A stretch of 64,000 nt of DNA from Aplectana chamaeleonis (Eukaryota > Nematoda > Chromadorea > Rhabditida > Cosmocercidae), in the NCBI GenBank assembly GCA_029168955.1, contig JAPDOI010000379.1, forward strand, positions 186,001-250,000, in the 5' to 3' direction. Shown here piece by piece: positions 19,501 through 31,284 of this stretch (within the stretch, counting starts at the first letter, position 1; the number at the start of each line of letters is the position of its first letter). The position numbers and the translations under genes are program-made. The notes under the pieces were generated by a model. It had not been told where the DNA came from, made no database searches, and was given only the letters and a program-made list of their open reading frames with translations.

Positions 19501-21650
19501 GGTGCAGCCTGCGGCTGCACCGTCGCTTAGGAGGAAATCCCCTGCGTGGAGGCTAAATCTGTCGTGTATCGGGTATTTCGGGGTGAAAATCAGTTTGAAC
19601 CCTATTAGGACGATGCAGCCTGCGGCTGCACCGTCGCTTAGGGAGGAAATCCCCTGCATGGAGGCTAAATCTGTCGTGTATCGGGTATTTCGGGGTGAAA
19701 ATCAGTTTGAACCCTATTAGGACGATGCAGCCTGCGGCTGCACCGTCGCTTAGGGAGGAAATCCCCTGCGTGGAGGCTAAATCTGTCGTGTATCAGGTAT
19801 TTCGGGGTGAAAATCAGTTTGAACCCTATTAGGACGATGCAGCCTGCGGCTGCACCGTCGCTTAGGGAGGAAATCCCCTGCGTGGAGGCTAAATCTGTCG
19901 TATCGGGTATTTCGGGGTGGAAATCAGTTTGAACCCTATTAGGACGATGCAGCCTGCGGCTGCACCGTCGCTTAGGGAGGAAATCCCCTGCGTGGAGGCT
20001 AAATCTGTCGTGTATCGGGTATTTCGGGGTGGAAATCAGTTTGAACCCTATTAGGACGATGCAGCCTGCGGCTGCACCGTCGCTTAGGGGGGAAATCCCC
20101 TGCGTGGAGGCTAAATCTGTCGTGTATCGGGTATTTCGGGGGTGGAAATCAGTTTGAACCCTATTAGGACGATGCAGCCTGCGGCTGCACCGTCGCTTAG
20201 GGGAGGAAATCCCCTGCGTGGAGGCTAAATCTGTCGTGTATCGGGTATTTCGGGGGTGGAAATCAGTTTGAACCCCATTTGGACGATGCAGCCTGCGGCT
20301 GCACCGTCGCTTAGGGGAGGAAATCCCCTGCGTGGAGGCTAAATCTGTCGTGTATCGGGTATTTCGGGGGTGGAAATCAGTTTGAACCCCATTTGGACGA
20401 TGCAGCCTGCGGCTGCACCGTCGCTTAGGGGAGGAAATCCCCTGCGTGGAGGCTAAATCTGTCGTGTATCGGGTATTTCGGGGGTGGAAATCAGTTTGAA
20501 CCCTATTTGGACGGTGCAGCCTGCGGCTGCACCGTCGCTTAGGGGAGGGAATCCCCTGCGTGGAGGCTAAATCTGTCGTGTATCGGGTATTTCGGGGTGG
20601 AAATCAGTTTAAACCCTATTAGACGATGCAGCCTGCGGCTGCACCGTCGCTTAGGGAGGAAATCCCCTGCATGGAGGCTAAATCTGTCGTGTATCGGGTA
20701 TTTCGGGGTGAAAATCAGTTTGAACCCTATTAGGACGATGCAGCCTGCGGCTGCACCGTCGCTTAGGGAAGGAAATCCCCTGCATGGAGGCTAAATCTGT
20801 CGTGTATCGGGTATTTCGGGGGAGGAAATCAGTTTGAACCCTATTAGGACGGTGCAGCCTGCGGCTGCACCGTCGCTTAGGGGAGGAAATCCCCTGCGTG
20901 GAGGCTAAATCTGTCGTGTATCGGGTATTTCGGGGGTGGAAATCAGTTTGAACCCTATTAGGACGATGCAGCCTGCGGCTGCACCGTCGCTTAGGGGAGG
21001 AAATCCCCTGCATGGAGGCTAAATCTGTCGTGTATCGGGTATTTCGGGGGTGGAAATCAGTTTGAACCCTATTAGGACGATGCAGCCTGCGGCTGCACCG
21101 TCGCTTAGGGGAGGAAATCCCCTGCGTGTAGGCTAAATCTGTCGTGTATCGGGTATTTCGGGGTGGAAATCAGTTTGAACCCTATTAGGACGATGCAGCC
21201 TGCGGCTGCACCGTCGCTTAGGGAGGAAATCCCTGCATGGAGGCTAAATCTGTCGTGTATCGGGTATTTCGGGGTGAAAATCAGTTTGAACCTATTAGGA
21301 CGATGCAGCCTGCGGCTGCACCGTCGCTTAGGGAGGAAATCCCCCTGCGTGGAGGCTAAATCTGTCGTGTATCGGGTATTTCGGGGTGGAAATCAGTTTG
21401 AACTCCTATTAGGACGGTGCAGCCTGCGGCTGCACCGTCGCTTAGGGGAGGAAATCCCTGCGTGGAGGCTAAATCTGTCGTGTATCGGGTATTTCGGGGT
21501 GGAAATCAGTTTGAACCCTATTGGTGACGGTGCAACCTGCGGCTGCACCGCCGCTCAGAGGAGGAAATCCCCTGCGTGGAGGCAAAATCTGTCGTATATC
21601 GGGTATTCCGGGGGTAAAAATCCGTTCTACTCTATTTGCTTCAACGGAGG
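13530..21650. repeat. Satellite array, about 112 bp unit, roughly 70 copies
   Basis: Uninterrupted head-to-tail repeat. The unit runs GGAGGCTAAATCTGTCGTGT, ATCGGGTATTTCGGGG, TGGAAATCAGTTTGAACC, CTATTAGGACGATGCAGCC, TGCGGCTGCACCGTCG, CTTAGGGGAGGAAATCCCCT, GCGT. Lengths vary between about 108 and 115 bp, mainly through changes in G or C runs. Each unit holds two potential hairpins. One has stem GACGNTGCAGCC with loop TGC and is perfect in units with GACGGTGC. The other is GGGGA-GGAAA-TCCCC. First and last units (13530-13600, 21540-21650) are degenerate, marking array edges. Open frames here are repeat translations and change with every indel. Confidence 0.98.
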
Positions 21651-22073
21651 GAGATCCCTGGGTGACGGCCTATTCTTCAAGCCAAAACTACGAGAGCTGT
21701 TACAAGGCATAAGCCATTCATTACTAGTTTCTGCTACTTCCTTTTTTCACGTTTCATATATTTTAGAATTCTCTCTTAGTTCTTATGTTGATCATTCTCT
21801 CACATCTTCCTTTAGTAGCGTATCAAATGCACATCTACCTCACAAATAGCGTTTCCGCTATGAATTCGTGGTTCTCCCATGATTTGTGGTGGAATCAATA
21901 ACTTAGGCGTAACATCTGCAGTGTGTTGTGCAGTCACACCACCAAACACTGCATTTGACGCCTGTGTTGGCAATCGGTGCCGTCCGGCATTTCGCGTTTT
22001 CACGAACTTGTTGTTACGATAATGTCACGATAAGGTCATTTTATTTCATATTAAAGGTCGATGTCCCCTTCAG

Positions 22074-22210
22074 GAAGAATAAAAGGAAAGACGCTGTTCA
22101 AGACTCTCAGCACCGAAGAGTACAAAGCAAAACTTGCCCTAGATCACACTGCAGTTGATAATGGGTGGTACGAGAGTTTTTGTGCTAGATTTGTTGAATT
22201 TCTTTTTTAG
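22074..22210 (+). CDS. Possible single coding exon, unknown protein
   Basis: After CCCCTTCAG the frame reads RIKGKTLFKTLSTEEYKAKL followed by ALDHTAVDNGWYESF to a TAG at 22208-22210. The splice acceptor is a good nematode-type site and the composition (TLSTEEYKAKLALDH) looks like protein rather than random sequence. No partner exon upstream was found and no family is recognised. It may be a stranded exon or chance. Confidence 0.3.
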
Positions 22211-22560
22211 AACCGAAATTAATATTTTTTCTTTTATTCCGCTCACATAATTTGCTGTGGCTAATATCTGCAGATATATGGCATTTCATTCTATATAAAT
22301 ACATTCGGAATAGTACTTGGATTGAAATTGTTGTTCTAGCATACGCCAAATATGTTCAGTCTCAAGAGGAGGAAAAATGTGAGTTGAGTTAAAAAAGTTT
22401 CAAGGGATAAAAAGCTAATCCCTACGCCAGTACGGTGCTATCAATGCATCAGAGTTAATGCTGGCGTGGAAGATCTCCGATATCGCTTGCATCAGCATTA
22501 TTCGTTGATGCGTTTGGTCAAAGGAATCCCCCATACCACAGTCATTCTAATGCATAGATT
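22211..22560. other. AT-rich DNA, nothing recognised
   Basis: No gene or repeat identified. Confidence 0.4.
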
Positions 22561-22569
22561 ATGCAGCGA

Positions 22570-22780
22570 ATGCGTCCACAAAGCACCGTGACGGCTCCTA
22601 TCAGGCACCGTTGCGGCCGGAATCGGGCACCGTCGCAGCCAGATTCAGGCACCGTCCCGGCCGGGTTTAGGTCCCGTCGGGGCTCGAATCAGGCACCATC
22701 GCGGTCGAGTTTAGGTACCTCCAGACAGGGTTTGGGAGCCGTCGCGTCCTGGTTGAGACACCGCAGCGGGAAGGTTGATG
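22570..22780. repeat. 22-bp minisatellite, about nine units
   Basis: Units of the form AGGCACCGTCGCGGCCGGGTTT, diverged, in tandem with a regular 22-bp spacing. The apparent + frame through it is not a gene. Confidence 0.8.
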
Positions 22781-22889
22781 CAGTGGCATGGCTGGTGGAT
22801 GAACCCTGGATAGACACTATCTTCTATCTTGCAGGCACCGATTAGGAGCCTTCAAGGCAGGGTTGGTCTGCCGCCGGTGCAAATTTTCT

Positions 22890-23110
22890 CAGAGTAACAC
22901 CAACACGTCTCTATCACTGCCACGCTTTGACCTGCAATCATCGGCAGTGGTTTTTCATTGAAACAGAGATTAGATTTGAGAATCAGTTGTCGAAAAAAAC
23001 TCGGAAACTTCTTCAGGAAAAATTCTTCCTAATCCATAGCCTGGTTCGATAAAAACCACTGCTGACCATCGCGGACCATCAAAGCGTGGTAGTGATGGAG
23101 CTGTGTCGGT
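22890..23110. repeat. Short fold-back element
   Basis: CACTGCCACGCTTTGA at the left pairs with TCAAAGCGTGGTAGTG at the right, and GGCAGTGGTTTTT pairs with AAAAACCACTGCTGACC inside, giving imperfect arms of about 70 bp. Confidence 0.7.
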
Positions 23111-25297
23111 GTCGACGCCAGCAACTAGACCTAAGTGGGCCGGTCTTGCCCACTTGGATAACATTCAAAACCGTTTTTGCCTCAAGGAATGAGTTTAGAT
23201 CGGTTTTTTCTCAACACAGGTCTCCTGAGGGCTACCACGAATGCTTTTCGTTGAATGCTAGCGGACGAAGTTTATCGAGAACAGCGGACTATCCTAAACG
23301 GGGAGGGGGCGCACCTAATTTTTTTCATAAAAATGAAATGAATCACCGATCTATAAACCATAAATCGAAGTATTTCTGCAATCTTAGGTGCTCCCCCCCC
23401 CGTCTAGTATAGACCCGAGAGCAGTGCCTTCGATCGACGTGGATTGTGTAGTGCGTGTTATCAGTTATTTCATCTTCATCACATTTCATCGATAGAATCA
23501 CGTTTATTATAGACTTTAAGGAGTTATAAGAGCTAGTAGTAGGAGGACTACGTATTATTGGCTCCTTGTACTACAGACAAAAGCCTCTTCTTCTGAGCAG
23601 CTCCAAACGTTCCACTCTACTTCGTCTGGTGAGCCCCAAAAAGCCTGAAAATGGCAAAAGTAGCACACCAGAAATGAGCAAGAGGTCGGAAAGATTTTTT
23701 CGGAATTGTACACGTTATGCGTATAATGTAATTAATTCTCTGCACCGCTGTGCAGTTGTATAGAGGTTCGTACTCAGGCGATGCTCGGCCCCTAGCCGAC
23801 TGCTAGTTCAGCGTGATCTCCCATTCTGCGGGTCCGGATTACTATTTATGCTTTCCGGGCAAATGCTGGTGCAGTTGGAGCTTTCCAACTTGCCCGAGCA
23901 GCAACAACCAGTAGCCCAGAGATTGAGAGAACGAGCCAAACTGTCAGGCAACTATTATTCCAGTTCGGTGCCGATCGGGGCTGAGAACCGCCTTAATAGG
24001 ACTGCTCGCATGGTGTAACCCCGGACCTGAAATCTGATGAGCATTATCTAGTCAATTCTGGCACGTTCTGTTTGAATCTGAACTCGGATTTTGCTGCGGA
24101 CACCTAAGAAAAAGTTACAGCCTTTCACATTTTGTATTTCCTACGGCTGAGCTGATACATGAGCGCAGAAGGTCTGAAACAGCTTGCGCGCCACCAAAGG
24201 CAGCGTAAACAGGCTGCGCGCCACGACTCTTTCTGAATGCTTCTTGCGCGCGCGATCGTTTTTATGAACCGTCTTGCGCACCACGAGGCTGAAGCTTGCG
24301 CGCAGCTACTACGTTTTACTGACCCTGATTTTCAACCACGCGCCTTGGATTGAAGATTCTCGAAGCAAAGTACCAAGCAAAGTGCGCGCTACTACCCAAC
24401 AGGCTCGACCTATCAAGCCTGCGCGCCACGAAGTAACAAGTTCGTTAAAGCACTTAGCGAGCTTGCGACGAAGTAGCGCGGAAGGTGTTCACAATTTTCC
24501 GAGAAGTTTGCAGCCCATGGATGAATTTGGCTTCAAAATTTCAATGAGAGGTTATTTGACGTACTAAGCTCGAATTTTATGTCGGTTTTTTTTCTTGATT
24601 TTCAAAAGAATACGCTGGCGATCCATGAGTTTCAGAGTTGAACAGACTAGAAGCCTCTGATTGCTTGTAGAGCGCCTTTTTTTACATAAAAGAATGATTC
24701 TAAAAGCGTTTCAGGTCTGACTCGAAATTTCTCTATGGGGTCTTTTTGAGGTGCTGATCATGAATCTGATGTTCATTTAACACTTTTCGAGAGTATTCAA
24801 CATATTTTAATCAAATATTCTTGTTTATAGATTTTCGATAAATTACGGCAGGTTAGGGTGGGCATACGGTAGCTTGATCAAAGTTTCAGATTTGGCTCAA
24901 CTTTTCTCCATGGATGGTATTTGGGACGCCGAACGCTAATTTGAAGTCCATTTCTCGATTCTTGAAATATTAAGGTAGCTAACGCCAATTTAAAAGAATT
25001 ATGCTTATCTTAACCTACAGTAATTCTAAATCATGCGACAAACAGGCCCTAGATTCGCGTTCAGCGTCCTTAATAACCCCCCATATGAAGTTTTGAGTCG
25101 AACCCGAGAGAATTTTCTCAAACACCTTAAAAATTGCTTTATGGGTAGGCGCCCTTTTCTTTTCGAAAAGCTGTAAAAACGCCCATAACTTCGTTCAGCG
25201 GTGTCCGCAACGAATGTCTGATTTGCAAACAGCGAGCCAGGATGACCAGAAAGCATTTATCTATTTTGAGATGGTGGGGATGGCCTTGCGAGGTTCC
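23111..25297. other. Intergenic DNA with GCGCGC-rich patch, no gene recognised
   Basis: Around 24180-24480 the word CTTGCGCGCCACGA recurs about seven times at irregular spacing. A short inverted G/C run (GGGGAGGGGGCGCACC... and GGTGCTCCCCCCCC) flanks 23300-23400. The 24780-25260 stretch resembles the 61520-61830 stretch in wording (TTTGGCTC..CTTCTC, CCTAGATTCGTGTTCA), suggesting an unclassified dispersed repeat. Confidence 0.45.
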
Positions 25298-27723
25298 CTA
25301 GTTAATAAAACTTGAACCCACCACTGCACAGCGTTCGATGTCAGTGTTGTATTCTGTCAGCTCGTCAAAATCAAACGCCGATCCATCAATCCACTTCCAT
25401 GGTGAAACCTTCTTGCGACGAAATAGTCCAATCCAGGTAACAGTACTGCTACTCAACCCTACAAGTTTCTATGTGTAACTGCACGATGTACATAGTTACA
25501 GACACTACTGCTAAGGAGAGCCTACCGAAACATTACCCCTCCTAACAGGGGTGTGGCTACTTTGTAATGGACAAGGTGTTTAACTTCCGCACAACTTTAT
25601 AATTTGCCACCACCATAAAATTCTCACGACATTTATTAATATTTTTCTTATGTTATCCACGTTTAGGGCTTTATCATCGGTGTGGCTATTTCCCTAATTC
25701 CTAGTCTGCTCTAACAAGCTTCATCCGTTGGCCCCTGGAGAAGAACGGTGTGCGAATGCAGACATGCCCTTCTCCAATTCTTTTATATCCTACCCTTTAT
25801 CAATTGGGAATCATCAGTTTTGTTTACAGTGAGAACTTTCTGGTGATGGCAATTTATAATCCTCTAAATACCGCTTGTTAGACTTTGTCATAAGGCCTAT
25901 GTAGACGCGTTTCCGCGTCTTTAACATCCTTCTTCGAGAACTCCCACTCCCCTCACATTGGAATTTCTTTCGATTCTGAGAAACTATTCAAGATTCTTAT
26001 GGGAAGAATTATCTGACGGTGTAATGATTGCTAGAATTTGCAGTTAGGACCGTGGCTTGCTTCCTCAAGAAAAAACATTCAAATCTCACCCGCAGCTGGC
26101 GCGGGCAGTTCAAATATCACCGGCGGCTGGCGCTATGGTGAGCTGATCATCTGCGCTCTTCTCTCGGCCTAGATCGTTTAGCGGGCCGGCGCACGCGACT
26201 GCCGCGTCAGCCACGAGTGAGAATGAAATGTTTTTTCTTGAAGGAACAAGCCACGGGCCTAACTTAGGTTTCAAAGCGGTGTGCGCGATAAAAAACGTAT
26301 TCTAGTTTTCGATGTTTTTGAGTAGTCAATAAAACGGCATAGGGCCTCTCTGCACACCGAGGGATCGGGGGTGTCTCGTCTTTTGCCGCGATAATTCCAC
26401 TCGGGACCACTTTGCTTGAACTGTGTGGCGTGACATGTTGCTATCCACCTTCTTTGTGTAGAAAACCCCTATCCCAAGTTGATGAAGTAGAGGATATGTG
26501 GGAAAAGTCCTCACAAAACTCTGCAGCACCGTAGGAGAAAATTCTCAAGAAAACCTCTAGGGATATTTAACCTCGCCTGTTTGGTGTGTTTCGGGAGACT
26601 ACGGACTTTGAATAATCCAGACGTCGGAAAAGGTTTGCGCTTCAAAATTCGTAGGCTAGTGACTATGTTTTCTGTTTCTCGTACTGAAAACTTTTTAAAA
26701 TAAGATTGTTCAATGCACATGCATGGATGTTAACATCTTTCTGGATAACGAGTATTCAGAGATTTGGTAACCGTGCCTTCGGTAAAACGGACGGTGGGCA
26801 ACCGTTATAGAAAATGGGCGGTGTGATCAAATGGTTCGGCTGATCCACGAGATTCATCCAAATCCTGGCCGTTTTTCGTCGTAGTCTCCACAGCAAGACC
26901 CAAAGCTTACGTTTTTGAAGAAAAAAACAAGCGACTTTTTCATCCTCAACACTGCCTTCGAACGGAAAAATCGGTATGAAGAAATTTGTACCATAGAACG
27001 TAGAATATAAATAGGCCCGAATAATTTCGAATAATCCGATAATTTACTTTTTTGCCTCAATCTCGAAATGATTTGAGCTCTGTCTGATTTTCAGACACCA
27101 AATAAGGGAAAGCTTCTCAGAAGTCATGACAGTGTGATTTTTTTCGCATTCACATAATCAAAATTGTCATTCATCCGAAATTATTCGAAAATTCGATTAG
27201 TTTCGAATAACTGACAATTGTATGTTCCAAAAGCAAAACTGAGCGTATGATGAGTGATGAGAATTTCAATTTTCAACAGGGTGTACAGGCGGTAGTGTGA
27301 CATTCGAAATCCCTTTACGGTGTGAAATTCTGGCACGCCACGCCACACAGGTTATGGCTGGTAACATGAACCTTCTATTCAAGACTAACGCACGATGAAA
27401 GAGAAGGTTTTCAGCCGCTGAGTGTATGGAAGCGAGATGTCCGCCTTCAGATCTGCACTTCTTTTCTGCTCCAATCCATGTACGCTTCTCCGAAAAATAC
27501 TGAATGAACTAATAATTTTTGGCGGCTACAACTCGTCAAAGCGCCTTGGAAACGCTGAAAGAACTTACCTTGTAGTAATTATCAGTCAGCTTTGAGTACT
27601 TCCACCCATTCCCTACTGCAACAAGTCGTGGAGCCGCAAAACCTTTAGAGAAATAGCATAGAGCGGAGATCACGTTGAACACTGTTAGGGAGGGAGCTGT
27701 CATTGTTGTTCTTTCGCTTGGCG
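25298..27723 (-). CDS. Secreted C-type lectin domain protein, C-terminally short
   Basis: Minus-strand exons: 27569-27703 coding (5' leader starts at 27723 directly after TTTTCCAG, 20 nt before ATG, suggesting trans-splicing), 27394-27499, and 25298-25458 ending TAG. Phases agree and give 133 residues. Residues 1-24 look like a signal peptide (hydrophobic, ending FAA). The lectin fold follows: GWKYSKLTDNYYK, KRTWIGAEKKC, GGHLASIHSAAEN, TWIGLFRRKK, then W.WIDGSAFDF and ERCAVVGSS. These match the order of CTLD blocks (first helix, GGHLASI, WIGL, WxDGS, C). Oddities: the first conserved Cys of GWxY..xxCYK is replaced (NYYK), and the chain stops before the final W/N-D-x-x-C and C-terminal Cys. 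A missed donor near 25310 (for example AA/GTTTTA) or pseudogenisation could explain this. Donor GTGCGT of exon 2 is non-ideal. Probably extracellular; ligand unknown. Confidence 0.82.
26045..26260. repeat. Short fold-back element in lectin intron
   Basis: CCGTGGCTTGCTTCCTCAAG at the left pairs with the complement near 26235-26258, and AAAAAACATT pairs with AATGTTTTTT. The interior holds further GC-rich inverted words (GCTGGCGC, GCCGGCGC). Confidence 0.75.
26836..26957. mobile_element. MITE fragment (right end, GTTCACGAT family)
   Basis: Matches the right end of the element at 54863-55333 (CCACGAGATT, GGCCGTTTTTCGTCG, ACAAAGCTTACGTTTT, AACACTGCCTTC), but the left half is absent. Confidence 0.6.
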
Positions 27724-27734
27724 CTGGAAAAGTA
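27709..27734 (-). promoter_or_regulatory. Probable trans-splice acceptor of the lectin gene
   Basis: A CTACTTTTCCAG tract lies just upstream of position 27723 and the start codon follows 20 nt later with no upstream ATG in the leader. This is the typical layout for spliced-leader addition in nematodes. Confidence 0.5.
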
Positions 27735-28843
27735 GAAAATTTGTGCCAGAATTCATTCAAGCACGAACAATTGGATTCTAACGTGCTTGTCTCCCTTACA
27801 ATTAGACCTCTTTTGCAGCTCCTTCGCAGATCGCTACGATAGCATGCTTCCAATGAGAATCAGCGTGCGATAAGATCACGATCCATACTCATGATTATCA
27901 CGCTATGGCTTCGCACGGCGACGTAACCCAGAAGTAGGCCTTACTAGGGATTGATCCCAGCATAAGGCCCTAGTTATACTTCGGCGGGACGCTGCGGAAA
28001 TGACGAAAGAACTGTCACCAAATAATACTCTTATTGCGCTGAGGCGCTCTAAAAGGAACAGTTGTCATTGAAAAACACGGCAGAACGCCGTATTGAAAAG
28101 TGCCTAACCAGTTGAGCTTTGCTAGATTCCACCAGCTGATTATGGTGCTACACTCTATAAAACGTCGTAATTCACATCATTGGAAGCGCGAGCGGCGCGC
28201 GCGGTGCCTGGGCCTCCGTCTGCCCTCCACTCTCTCACTGTCTCTAACCTCCGCTCCGCACCAGCACGCGTAGGAACCATGTGAATTTCACCGTTTTATG
28301 GTATATATGTCAGCGGGGGGGGGGCACTATGGCGCGATGCACTTGGCCACGCCCATTTTACACTGCCGCACTGAGTTTGAGCACCTACCCGGGGTTTCTT
28401 TCCCCTTCCAAAATCAGGAAAGTTGTTGCGGTACGGAAAAAATGGGTGTGGATAAGTGCGGTACCACAGTGGCCCCCCTCCCACGCTGCGACATCACCCT
28501 GACTAATTTTCAAGGTTTGACTTGGTAAATCCTTATGAAAATGGTGCAAGCAGCTTTTCCATGAAAGAAGGAATAGAATAATTTACGATTTTAGCTACAA
28601 ATATGCAATAGAAGAGTAAAAGGTTGGCGAAATGCAATTGAAATGCCCGGAAGTTGTCGGTCTGCATTGCTTCGTGAGTTCCTAATCTCCGCGACAAATT
28701 ACGACGATGTCACCGCGAGGCGCTTTCATTCCGCCGGTGTACAATAAGGGCTTAAACTAGAGTTCTGATAAGTGTTATGTTGAGTATTGTCAGCGAGATA
28801 AAAATAAGCATTTCTGAGATTGTTTAGATTATGTACTGCACCT
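27735..28843. other. Intergenic DNA upstream of the lectin gene
   Basis: No gene recognised. Holds a poly-G run at 28316-28324 and a GC-rich stretch 28180-28270 with TCTCTCACTGTCTC. Confidence 0.4.
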
Positions 28844-29787
28844 GGGGTCGTATTCGCCAATAACCCGCCGGGTACCCGCCGGGTAGTCGAAGGGTAAATG
28901 AGGTGAAATTTCAGTACAAAACGCGCGCTCCACGGCCACCGCTCGCCTCCCTTGGCTTCCCTCGCGACCGCCGAAAGATTTTGCATCGCTTCTCGGGGAA
29001 ATTGGCCGCATCGCGGCGAAATTTATTGCGAATTGCACGGAAGAGACGCTAGATTCATCCATTTTGATTTCTTAAACCATCATTTTCTCAATTTCCGTGT
29101 GATTCTGTCTTTTGTTTCCTTTTCATTGGTGACTCAGATCCTTTTTTTCGTTACAATTATACATTTTTGACTGTGAATATTCATTTTTTTGCTATTTTTT
29201 CGCACGTTTCATTGAATTTTCACCAAAAAAAATTGGAAAGCGATTTATGCCACATCTTAATCATCCAGAGAGCTGCGGGCTCTCATCTTTATGTCCAAGT
29301 ATTATAGACAGTGTGCAAAATAACGATCTTTATTCTGCCAGGTTTCATTTTTTTAAATGTGAATATTGAATTTGAAAGACCGATCCATTTGTGGTAAAAC
29401 AAGTCTCATTTGATGAGTCACTGTCCATAATACTTGAATTATAAGTTTTAAAATCAGAACACGAGCTTTAAATGCGCCGATTTGCTAGAACTACGAACAA
29501 AACCCAGTAAAACATGTTTTACTATTGTTTTGCAACAAAGGAAATTAGTTTTCAATATTCTTATGCTAGAAAAAAGTCTAAAAATGCAAAAGAATCGAAC
29601 GAAAAATAGAAAACTACACAATATTCTCGAAGGGAAGTCCACGGGAATTCGAAGGGTAATCGATCAATACGTTCATTTCCATCTTACAGCGTGTAAGATG
29701 GGTCGATCTGTTCCTCTGCCGCGCACGGTATCATCCCTTCCGCTTCCCTTCGACTACCCTCGGCGGGTTGTTGGCGAATACGACCCC
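28844..29787. mobile_element. Non-autonomous DNA element, GGGGTCGTATTCGCCAA family, long copy
   Basis: Terminal inverted repeats GGGGTCGTATTCGCCAATAA at 28844 and its complement ending CGACCCC at 29787. Next to each end lie GGGTAGTCGAAGGG words. A shorter relative at 61835-62157 shares both ends, the TGAGGTGAAATTTCAGTAC segment and the CATCTTACAGCGTGTAAGATG palindrome. No transposase is seen; the 940-bp interior is AT-rich. Confidence 0.82.
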
Positions 29788-30348
29788 TGGATAGGTCAGA
29801 AACGACTAGATGTTTTTTTGGGTTGCGGGACCTACCCCGTCGGAAATTTGCCAATTTCCATCAGCTGATTATTTTTCGGATCTAAACTTGTCAAAATCCA
29901 CCAAAGCGACATAACGAGAACTGCTGTGACAGGAGCAATAGATTCCTAGTGTGTTTTTGCTATAAACAAGTGTTAGAAGCGTGAAATATTGATAAAATGC
30001 AATTGAGATGCCCGGGAATTTTAGGTCCGCAATATTGCGTCAAAGACGTCTAAGACGCAGCATTGCAGACGAGTCCCTAATCCACGCGGTAGGCGGCGGC
30101 AGTGTCATCGCGGGACGTTTTCATTCCGCTGGTGTATAACTACGGCCTAGTCAGCCATGTGAAGGCTCGTCCAAATTGATGCCCTCGCGACGGCCGCTCA
30201 AAACCCACGTCGATCTGGTTGGCGAACGCTCCCTTTCAGAAAGGGCCTAAAAACAACCGAGTAATATCATGTCGAATACACCCACCACTCCTCACTTGGT
30301 GTCCAATACACTTTCTATCAAAACTGCTGCCTGAAAACGCCATATATG
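29788..30348. other. Intergenic DNA, nothing recognised
   Basis: No gene; includes TTGCAATT and GATGCCCGGGAAT words shared with 28620-28740 in direct orientation, so a diverged dispersed repeat is likely. Confidence 0.4.
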
Positions 30349-30637
30349 TATACTCTGTTTATCTTTAATTGCACAAAAAACGGTCCGCCAATAGTCCTCT
30401 AATGGGCCGGCTAGTACCGTAGTTTACGTCCACGACGCGTTCTCGGCAGACCCGGGTGTGCACAGTGGCAGGGTGGGTGGCCGAGTGACGGCATTGATGA
30501 ATCGATCGCTCAGCACACCCCGGTGCACACCCGGGTCTGCCGAGAACCCGTCGTGGACGTAAACTACGGTACTAGCCGGCCCATTAGAGGACTATTGGCG
30601 GACCGTTTTTTGTGCAATTAAAGATAAACAGAGTATA
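30349..30637. mobile_element. Young hairpin element with 115-bp arms
   Basis: Arms 30349-30463 and 30523-30637 are almost perfect inverted copies (TATACTCTGTTTATC... against ...GATAAACAGAGTATA) around a 59-bp loop. No coding capacity. The near identity of the arms indicates recent formation or conversion. Confidence 0.93.
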
Positions 30638-30685
30638 AATGAATTCACGTTCTGGTTTACCAAGGTAGTGGAAAAGCCTCTTCAC

Positions 30686-30766
30686 CTTGGTTTTCGTGTG
30701 ATACTTGGTTGCGTTGCTTTCGTAGAATCTCCGCGAAGATTGTTCAATCTGCTCGCAGTCAATGGC
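30686..30766 (-). CDS. Possible internal coding exon, unknown protein
   Basis: Between acceptor GTCTACACAG and donor AAG/GTGAAG the minus strand has exactly 27 codons beginning AIDCEQIEQSSRRFYESNAT. Length, splice sites and composition are exon-like. No neighbour exon was located and no family is recognised. It directly adjoins the hairpin element at 30349-30637. Confidence 0.28.
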
Positions 30767-31284
30767 CTGTGTAGACACAGAGCACGAAAATGATGAGTCT
30801 TGTTTCGAATGAACACGCTTATATGTTACATGATATTAAAGATAAGCCATTCATCCAGAACAGGTTTATCTAGTCTGGAACTACCGCAAAAAGCACCATG
30901 CCTGCTGTAGGTGTATCTCAGTTCTTGTATGATATCACATTGTAGCGACATATTTCAGATCAACGGTGCTGGTCAAACGAGGCGGAGACTGACTATACAT
31001 TGGGATGGAAAAGCGACGAGAAGGGGGGGGCGAAAAAGAACGACGAGAGCGCGGGAACCAGAGGACAGTTCAATAACCATGTTATTATATCTGATAAACT
31101 GATTGTCTATCTATATAGAACGCAGCAGCTATTATTGTGTCTGCATCGTGTAGTTGTTGCATAAAACCGCACCCTTTCTGCTTTCTTCCTTAACGGTTTG
31201 AAACGTCCCAGAAGTGATCGATTCAATTCGCAATGTAGCCGCTTTGAGTCACACAAGATCGTGAATGTGGGTAAGTATAAATGT
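30767..31284. other. Intergenic DNA, nothing recognised
   Basis: A G run at 31023-31030; no gene. Confidence 0.4.

Noticed and set aside
13530..21650. Satellite considered as CRISPR array
   Set aside because: There are no unique spacers; the whole 112-bp unit is repeated, and the genome is eukaryotic.
13259..21849. Many frames with SLNPIRTMQPAAAPSL or KRRCSRRLHRPNRVQ repeats
   Set aside because: They translate the 112-bp satellite; they stop or shift at each G-run change and exist on both strands.
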